A stretch of 9,716 nucleotides of DNA from Brevundimonas vancanneytii (GTDB taxonomy: Bacteria > Pseudomonadota > Alphaproteobacteria > Caulobacterales > Caulobacteraceae): the NCBI GenBank assembly GCA_945874855.1, contig CAMCIP010000080.1:1-9716 (forward strand), given 5' to 3'. Shown piece after piece: positions 5,639 through 9,716 of this stretch. A program made the translations under genes and the position numbers. Below the pieces are notes generated by a model that was not told the origin of the DNA, searched no databases, and was given only the letters and a program-made list of their open reading frames with translations. Position 1 is the first letter of the stretch. Each line of letters begins with the position of its first letter.

Positions 5639-7605
5639 TGTGCCGCCTCCGGCCCGGGCGAAGGCGCGGGCGCATCGGTGCCCAGCGCTTCGGAGGCATG
5701 AGCGCCCGCATCCTCGGTTTCGGCGAACCCGGCCTGTTCGATGCGCCGGCGGATCTCCGGGTCCTTCAGCAGGGCGACCTTCATGACTTCGCGGGCCCGC
5801 GGAGCCCCGGCGGTGCCACCGCCCAGACCGCCGTGCTGGACGATCACAGACACGGCATAGCGGGGCTCATCGATCGGGGCATAGGCGATGAACAGATTGT
5901 GGTCCTTCTGGGTCCAGACGTTGGACCTGCGCGCGCCATCGCCATAGTTGCGGGTCTGGGCGGTGCCCGTCTTGCCCGCCATGCGCACGGCGCCCAGGCC
6001 CAGCTGACTGTTGCGCGCGCCGGTTCCGCCCACGTCCGTGACCCGGTTCATGCCCTCGCGCAGAACAGCCAGCATCTGCGGGTCATAGGGCAGGTCCTTC
6101 ACCGCCGCGGCGGGCGGCTGTTCCTCGCCGCCGATGGACTTGATCAGCCTCGGCTGCACAGCCTTGCGACCATTGGCCAGGCGGGCGGTGTAGACCGCAA
6201 GCTGCAGGGCATTGACGGTCAGGGCACCCTGCCCGATGCCATAGCTGGGTGTCTCGCCCGGATACCATTTGCCGTCGCCCCTGACAGGGTTGCGCCGGCG
6301 CCAGTCGCGGTCCGGCACCAGACCCGGCTTCTGGCCGCCGATCCCGATGTCGAAGGTCTGGCCGAAGCCCATGGTGCGCGCCACGTCGGCGATGGCGTCG
6401 GGGCCGATCTCGACGGCCAGGGTCATGAAATAGACGTTGCAGGAATTCTTGATCGCGTCCCGCATGTCCTGCGACCCATGGGTCGCGTGGCAGGCGAATC
6501 GACGACCCAGATAGTAGGCCCCGTTGCAGGTGATGCGACGATCCGGATTGGCCCCGGCCATCAGGGCGGCCAGGCCCGTCACAGGCTTGAAGGTCGACCC
6601 GGGCGCGAAGACCCCCGTCATGGCCTTGTCCAGAAGGGGACGGCGCTCATAGTCGGCCCAGGCGCGATACACCGCCGTCGGCACGCCGCCCACGAACAGG
6701 TTCGGATCGAACGACGGGGCCGAGACCATGCACAGGATGTCGCCGTTGCGGACGTCCATCACCACGCAGCTGCCGGACTCCTCGCCGAACACCTCGAGCG
6801 CCTTGTTCTGGATGTCTGCGTCCAGCGTCAGCACCACCTCGGCGCCGGGCACGGGCGGGCGGCTGTTCTCGGCGTCCTCGCCGACCACCCGGCCGCGGGC
6901 GTCGACTTCCACCCGGTTCCCGCCGGGCTCGCCGCGCAGGCGATCCTCCAGCGCCTTCTCGACCCCCTGGCGACCGATGCGAAAGCCGGGGTTGAACAGG
7001 ATGGCCGGCGGGTCCTCGCCCCGTTCCCGAAAGGCCTCGACGTCCTCGGCATTGGGCTTGGCGACATAGCCGACCACATGGGCGAAGGCCCCGCCGTGCG
7101 GATAGAAGCGGGCCTCGTGCATGTCGGCCATCACGCCGGGCAGCTCATTGGCGTAGAGATTGACCTTGGCGAACTCCTCCCAGGACAGGTCGCTCTTGAC
7201 CGGCACGGGGCTGAAGCGCGGGGCGGCGTTGACGTCGCGGATAATGGCGCGACGGCGGTCGACCGTGTCGGGCAGAAGCTGCCCCAGCAGATCCAGCGTC
7301 TGGTCCAGATCCTTGGTCTCGTCCCGGACCACGAGCACGCGGAAACTCGGCCGGTTGCCGGCCACGACCACGCCGTTGCGGTCCTTGATCAGGCCGCGGG
7401 GCGGGGGCACCAGCCGATAGTTGAACTGGTTGGCGGCGGCCAGGGTCGCATACTCCTGGGCCTGCACGACCTGAAGCTGCCCCAGTCGCGCCGTCAGCCC
7501 TACCAGGCCCAGTGTCGTCAGCCCGCCGAGCACCAGGGTGCGCCGCAGGAAGGAGCCCTGGCGCTCATTGGGGTCGCGGGACAGGATGGAGGGCTCGGAG
7601 CTCAT
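5635..7605 (-). CDS. mrdA: Penicillin-binding protein 2, elongation-specific transpeptidase
   Basis: A 656-residue class B PBP that crosslinks new sidewall peptidoglycan in the periplasm, anchored by one N-terminal membrane segment (about 22-44) after a short cytosolic tail. Domains: pedestal/dimer region (about 60-245) with PPPRGLIKDRNG (67-78) and FRIGRQGVEKALEDRLRGEPG-like block (208-228), then the transpeptidase domain (about 255-615). Active-site motifs are complete: STFK with nucleophile Ser337, SCN (388-390), KTGT (545-548). Cys360, Cys372, His376 and Cys389 lie close to the SxN motif and could form a metal site (see findings). The tail after about 617 is Ala/Glu/Pro-rich and probably disordered. 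The ATG overlaps the mreD stop as ATGA (7602-7605), with no clear Shine-Dalgarno, so translation is probably coupled to mreD. Its end overlaps the mrdB start. Length is typical or slightly long (E. coli 633). Confidence 0.97.
   Translation of the reverse strand: MSSEPSILSRDPNERQGSFLRRTLVLGGLTTLGLVGLTARLGQLQVVQAQEYATLAAANQFNYRLVPPPRGLIKDRNGVVVAGNRPSFRVLVVRDETKDLDQTLDLLGQLLPDTVDRRRAIIRDVNAAPRFSPVPVKSDLSWEEFAKVNLYANELPGVMADMHEARFYPHGGAFAHVVGYVAKPNAEDVEAFRERGEDPPAILFNPGFRIGRQGVEKALEDRLRGEPGGNRVEVDARGRVVGEDAENSRPPVPGAEVVLTLDADIQNKALEVFGEESGSCVVMDVRNGDILCMVSAPSFDPNLFVGGVPTAVYRAWADYERRPLLDKAMTGVFAPGSTFKPVTGLAALMAGANPDRRITCNGAYYLGRRFACHATHGSQDMRDAIKNSCNVYFMTLAVEIGPDAIADVARTMGFGQTFDIGIGGQKPGLVPDRDWRRRNPVRGDGKWYPGETPSYGIGQGALTVNALQLAVYTARLANGRKAVQPRLIKSIGGEEQPPAAAVKDLPYDPQMLAVLREGMNRVTDVGGTGARNSQLGLGAVRMAGKTGTAQTRNYGDGARRSNVWTQKDHNLFIAYAPIDEPRYAVSVIVQHGGLGGGTAGAPRAREVMKVALLKDPEIRRRIEQAGFAETEDAGAHASEALGTDAPAPSPGPEAAQ
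5646..5650 (-). promoter_or_regulatory. Ribosome binding site for mrdB
   Basis: The minus strand reads GGAGG, 7 nt before the mrdB ATG and inside the 3' end of mrdA. It is the best Shine-Dalgarno match in the operon, fixes the mrdB start, and suggests RodA translation need not rely only on the ATGA overlap. Confidence 0.7.
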
Positions 7606-8123
7606 CGGAACCGCGCGTCCACGTCATCGAACCGCTCGATCAGCGCATTGGCCAGGGGGAACATCAGCACCGTCGGCACGAACTGGCCCAGCAGGGCCAG
7701 CAGGCTGGGGGCCATGCCTGACGACAGCGTCGCGATCAGATAGGCCAGCAGAAAGGCCAGGGCCGAGATCAGGGCGAACCAGAAAAACAGCACCCGCGTT
7801 TCCTGACCGGCCAGAAAAGGCCGGGCTGCAAGGACGACGCCATAGGGAACCAGCAGGCAGAGCGGCCAAAGTCCGAGCGGCTGATAGAGGAGGATGTCCA
7901 GAAACAGGCCCAGGCCGAACAGCACGGCCGGGGCCACAAGCGATGGCCGTATCAGGGGCCAGGCGAAGGCCAGCAGGAGGGGCAGGATCGGTTCGGGCAG
8001 ATTGAAACCGAACACCTGGACCGGTGTGGCGAGCAGGAGCATGCCGCCGGCAGCCATTGCGGCGGGCCAGCCGATCCACTGCATCGGGCCATTGTCGGAA
8101 CGAATGGCGAGCGAGCGCTTCAC
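7602..8123 (-). CDS. mreD: Rod shape-determining protein MreD
   Basis: A 173-residue inner-membrane protein of the elongasome, almost entirely hydrophobic with about five or six membrane segments after a basic N-terminus. The family signature is visible as FGLGLFLDILLYQPLGLWPL (69-88), matching the G-L-x-x-D-x-x-x-x-x-P-L-G pattern of MreD. Length fits the family (about 160-180). MreD is poorly conserved, so the call rests on this motif together with its place between mreC and mrdA. The start is GTG at 8123, chosen because it overlaps the mreC stop as GTGA and has GGAG 8 nt upstream. An internal ATG (residue 14) is less likely. Confidence 0.92.
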   Translation of the reverse strand: MKRSLAIRSDNGPMQWIGWPAAMAAGGMLLLATPVQVFGFNLPEPILPLLLAFAWPLIRPSLVAPAVLFGLGLFLDILLYQPLGLWPLCLLVPYGVVLAARPFLAGQETRVLFFWFALISALAFLLAYLIATLSSGMAPSLLALLGQFVPTVLMFPLANALIERFDDVDARFR

Positions 8124-9079
8124 CGTGCCGGCTCCGCCGTCGCAGGGGCCGCCGCCGGGACGGCCGGGGCGGCGGCGACGGGCGCCGGCGCCACCCCGAG
8201 CCCGGCGAGGGGCGGGGCCATCAGGGCGTCGGGCTCGACCAGCTGGCTGAAATCCTCGAACTTCAGGACGCGAACGAAGTCGATGGCCCCGCGGTCGCTG
8301 AACAGCTTCACCCGCCAGGAGCCGTCGACACCCTTTGCGACCACGCCGATGGGCAGGCCGCGCGGCACGCCGCCACCATCGCCGGAACTCAACACCTGAT
8401 CGCCGACCTCGAGGGCGTCCTGCCCCCGGATGTATTCAAGCCTCGGATTGTCGCTGCCGTCGCCGCGCAGGATGGCCCGGGCGTCCGAGCGGTCGATCAG
8501 CACGGGAACCTGGCTGGAGGCGTCGGTCAGCAGCACCACGCGGCTGACGCCGGCGGACGTGCCCGACACCCGGCCCACCAGGCCATGTTCGTTGATGACC
8601 GGATTGCCGACCTTGACCCCGCCCGCCGTGCCGACGTCGATCAGCCGGGCCCGGGCGAAGGGGCCGCGGGCGTCGGAGACGGAACGGGCCGTGGCCATGG
8701 GCACGCGCGGCTGGGTGCGGATGCCCAGCATGGCCTCATAGCGGGCGTTGACGTTGGCGAGGGCCAGATTGGCGTCGCGGACCGCCTCCAGCTCGGCGAC
8801 CCTCTCGCGCAGCCGTCGGTTCTCGGACACGGCGAAGAAATAACTGCCGACCCAGTCGCTGACCGACCCGATCCAGCGGACGGGGTAGGCGAAGACGCCG
8901 TTCACCGGCCCGATGGCGCTCTCGGCGCCCGCTCGCGCCCCGGCCAGCCCGCCCGTCTCCTGGCGACGGTCGGCGACCAGCAATACGGCGGCAGCGGCCA
9001 GACCCAGGGCCACGGCCAGCGCCGCCGTCCACATCAACGGCACTTTCAGATTTTCGAACGGTCCGTCGCGGAATGCCAC
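8120..9079 (-). CDS. mreC: Rod shape-determining protein MreC
   Basis: A 319-residue bitopic protein linking cytosolic MreB to the periplasmic PBP2/RodA machinery. Visible order: short basic cytosolic tail, one membrane segment (about 13-36), an amphipathic coiled coil (about 84-118, SENRRLRERVAELEAVRDAN), then the two-barrel periplasmic MreC core (about 125-275) with GNPVINEHGLVGRV (158-171), LLTDASSQVPVLIDR (183-197) and SSGDGGGVPRGLPIGVV (231-247). The C-terminus (about 287-319) is an Ala/Pro/Val tail of low complexity, not part of the core fold. The start is GTG at 9079 with GGAAGG 6 nt upstream. The stop overlaps the mreD start. It is separated from mreB by 136 bp, in contrast to the tight packing downstream. 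Confidence 0.96.
   Translation of the reverse strand: MAFRDGPFENLKVPLMWTAALAVALGLAAAAVLLVADRRQETGGLAGARAGAESAIGPVNGVFAYPVRWIGSVSDWVGSYFFAVSENRRLRERVAELEAVRDANLALANVNARYEAMLGIRTQPRVPMATARSVSDARGPFARARLIDVGTAGGVKVGNPVINEHGLVGRVSGTSAGVSRVVLLTDASSQVPVLIDRSDARAILRGDGSDNPRLEYIRGQDALEVGDQVLSSGDGGGVPRGLPIGVVAKGVDGSWRVKLFSDRGAIDFVRVLKFEDFSQLVEPDALMAPPLAGLGVAPAPVAAAPAVPAAAPATAEPAR
8132..8135 (-). promoter_or_regulatory. Ribosome binding site for mreD
   Basis: GGAG on the minus strand, 8 nt before the GTG start and within the 3' end of mreC. It supports GTG at 8123 over the later in-frame ATG. Confidence 0.55.
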
Positions 9080-9085
9080 GGCGCG

Positions 9086-9091
9086 CCTTCC
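9086..9091 (-). promoter_or_regulatory. Ribosome binding site for mreC
   Basis: GGAAGG on the minus strand, 6 nt before the GTG at 9079. It decides this non-ATG start, since no in-frame ATG lies near the beginning of the conserved protein. Confidence 0.55.
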
Positions 9092-9137
9092 ACAGAGGGG
9101 TTGAGAATCGCCGGACCGACACCGCCGATCCGGTCAG

Positions 9138-9161
9138 CCTATCGCAAAATCCGTGCCGCAA
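9138..9161 (-). promoter_or_regulatory. Weak candidate promoter between mreB and mreC
   Basis: On the minus strand TTGCGG (9156-9161) is followed after 12 nt by GATAGG (9138-9143). The spacing fits the 10-14 nt used by Caulobacter housekeeping promoters (TTGaCgS, GCTANAWC), but the -10 match is poor. It lies in the one sizeable gap of the operon, where an internal promoter for mreC onward would be expected. Low confidence. Confidence 0.22.
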
Positions 9162-9210
9162 GGGAACCGGGCGATCGGCCGGGATAACGGGGAGTTGAGC
9201 GGCCTGTCGC

Positions 9211-9226
9211 CGGCCTCAGAGGGCCG
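9211..9226 (-). other. Small hairpin spanning the mreB stop codon
   Basis: The minus strand reads CGGCC, then CTCTGA, then GGCCG: a 5-bp GC-only stem with the mreB TGA inside the loop. No T-run follows, so it is not a standard intrinsic terminator. It could stabilise or process the mreB message, or be chance in GC-rich DNA. Confidence 0.3.
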
Positions 9227-9716
9227 AGTCGAGCACGCCCTTCATCCAGCGCGGATGCTCCAGCACGCGGCCGCAGCCGATGGCCACGCACGACAGGGGA
9301 TCGTCGGCGACCGAGACCGGCAGGCCGGTATGGTCGCGGATCTCGGCGTCGAGGCCGCGCAGCAGGGCGCCGCCGCCGGTCAGCATGATGCCCTTGTCGG
9401 CGATGTCGGCCGCCAGTTCGGGCGGGGTGGCTTCCAGCGCCACCTTCACGGCCTCGATGATCTGGGTCACCGGTTCGGCCAGGGCTTCGGCCGCCTGCCG
9501 CTCGCTCATGCGGACCTCGCGGGGCACGCCCTGCATCAGGTCGCGACCCTTGACCTCGATCGACAGGCCCTCGCCGTCGGACGGGATGCGGGCGGTGCCG
9601 ATGTCCTTCTTGATGCGCTCGGCGGTGGTCTCGCCGATCAGAAGGTTATGGTTGCGGCGCATGTAGCTGATGATCGCCTCGTCCATCTTGTCGCCGCCGA
9701 CGCGGACCGAGCGGGA
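9216..9716 (-). CDS. mreB: Rod shape-determining protein MreB, C-terminal part
   Basis: The 3' part of mreB, with its beginning beyond the right edge; 166 residues are visible of about 347 in the Caulobacter protein. MreB is the bacterial actin that forms membrane-associated filaments directing sidewall synthesis. The visible segment starts at SRSVRVGGDKMDEAI and includes the family blocks RRNHNLLIGETTAERIKKDIG, the nucleotide-contact block IMLTGGGALLRGLD, and the ending EHPRWMKGVLDSAL. No change from the usual family pattern is apparent in this half. It is the first gene of the mre/mrd cluster, followed by a 136-bp gap before mreC, which suggests mreB may be expressed at a different level from the downstream genes. 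Confidence 0.98.
   Translation of the reverse strand, partial: SRSVRVGGDKMDEAIISYMRRNHNLLIGETTAERIKKDIGTARIPSDGEGLSIEVKGRDLMQGVPREVRMSERQAAEALAEPVTQIIEAVKVALEATPPELAADIADKGIMLTGGGALLRGLDAEIRDHTGLPVSVADDPLSCVAIGCGRVLEHPRWMKGVLDSAL

Noticed and set aside
4709..5701. 330-codon open frame antisense to mrdB
   Set aside because: Codon-aligned reverse complement of rodA; same codon-avoidance effect. His/Gln/Arg-rich, low-complexity product with no recognisable motif.
5638..7743. 701-codon open frame on the plus strand, antisense to mrdA and longer than it
   Set aside because: Its codons are exact reverse complements of the mrdA codons, so stops could arise only from TTA, CTA or TCA codons, which this GC-rich gene does not use. 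The predicted protein has no family features, while mrdA has every PBP2 motif.
8024..9187. 387-codon open frame antisense to mreC
   Set aside because: Codon-aligned shadow of mreC, which has clear family motifs and a good ribosome binding site.
1..9716. Search for tRNA/rRNA genes, CRISPR arrays, insertion sequences, prophage or defence genes
   Set aside because: Nothing of the kind seen on either strand; base composition looks even and nearly all sequence is accounted for by coding genes.

Overview
The window comes from a high-GC alphaproteobacterium, most likely a member of the Caulobacteraceae (Brevundimonas or Caulobacter type). The evidence is the strong G/C preference at third codon positions, the rod-shape operon mreB-mreC-mreD-mrdA-mrdB in a single run, and protein ends typical of that group (for example MreB ending HPRWMKGVLDSAL). 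The genus is inferred, not proven.

The right half (about 4480-9716, all minus strand) is the cell-elongation operon. Transcription order is mreB (C-terminal half only, the rest lies beyond the right edge), a 136-bp gap, mreC, mreD, mrdA (PBP2), mrdB (RodA), then a small uncharacterised cytosolic protein (tentatively DUF6173). From mreC to mrdB each stop codon overlaps the next start by four bases (GTGA, ATGA, ATGA), which indicates translational coupling. Together these genes encode the MreB filament, the MreC/MreD membrane scaffold, and the paired RodA glycosyltransferase and PBP2 transpeptidase that make sidewall peptidoglycan.

The left half (1-4024) is a mixed set of genes. From the left edge there is the C-terminal part of a coiled-coil protein with a proline-rich linker (possibly related to the polarity factor TipN, not certain), followed by a probable intrinsic terminator. 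Next is a small protein with the pyroglutamyl-peptidase I (peptidase C15) framework in which all three catalytic positions appear to be replaced. It runs convergently into an HcaT-like MFS transporter gene with a 20-bp overlap. A proline iminopeptidase follows, transcribed divergently from the transporter. The iminopeptidase gene meets the last gene of the elongation operon tail to tail, sharing a palindromic CTAG that supplies both stop codons.

No RNA genes, insertion sequences, CRISPR arrays or phage genes were seen. No stretch over 300 bases lacks a gene. The region looks like core chromosome. The points most worth following up are the C15 pseudo-peptidase, the small gene attached to the elongasome operon, and a possible Cys-Cys-His-Cys metal site in PBP2.
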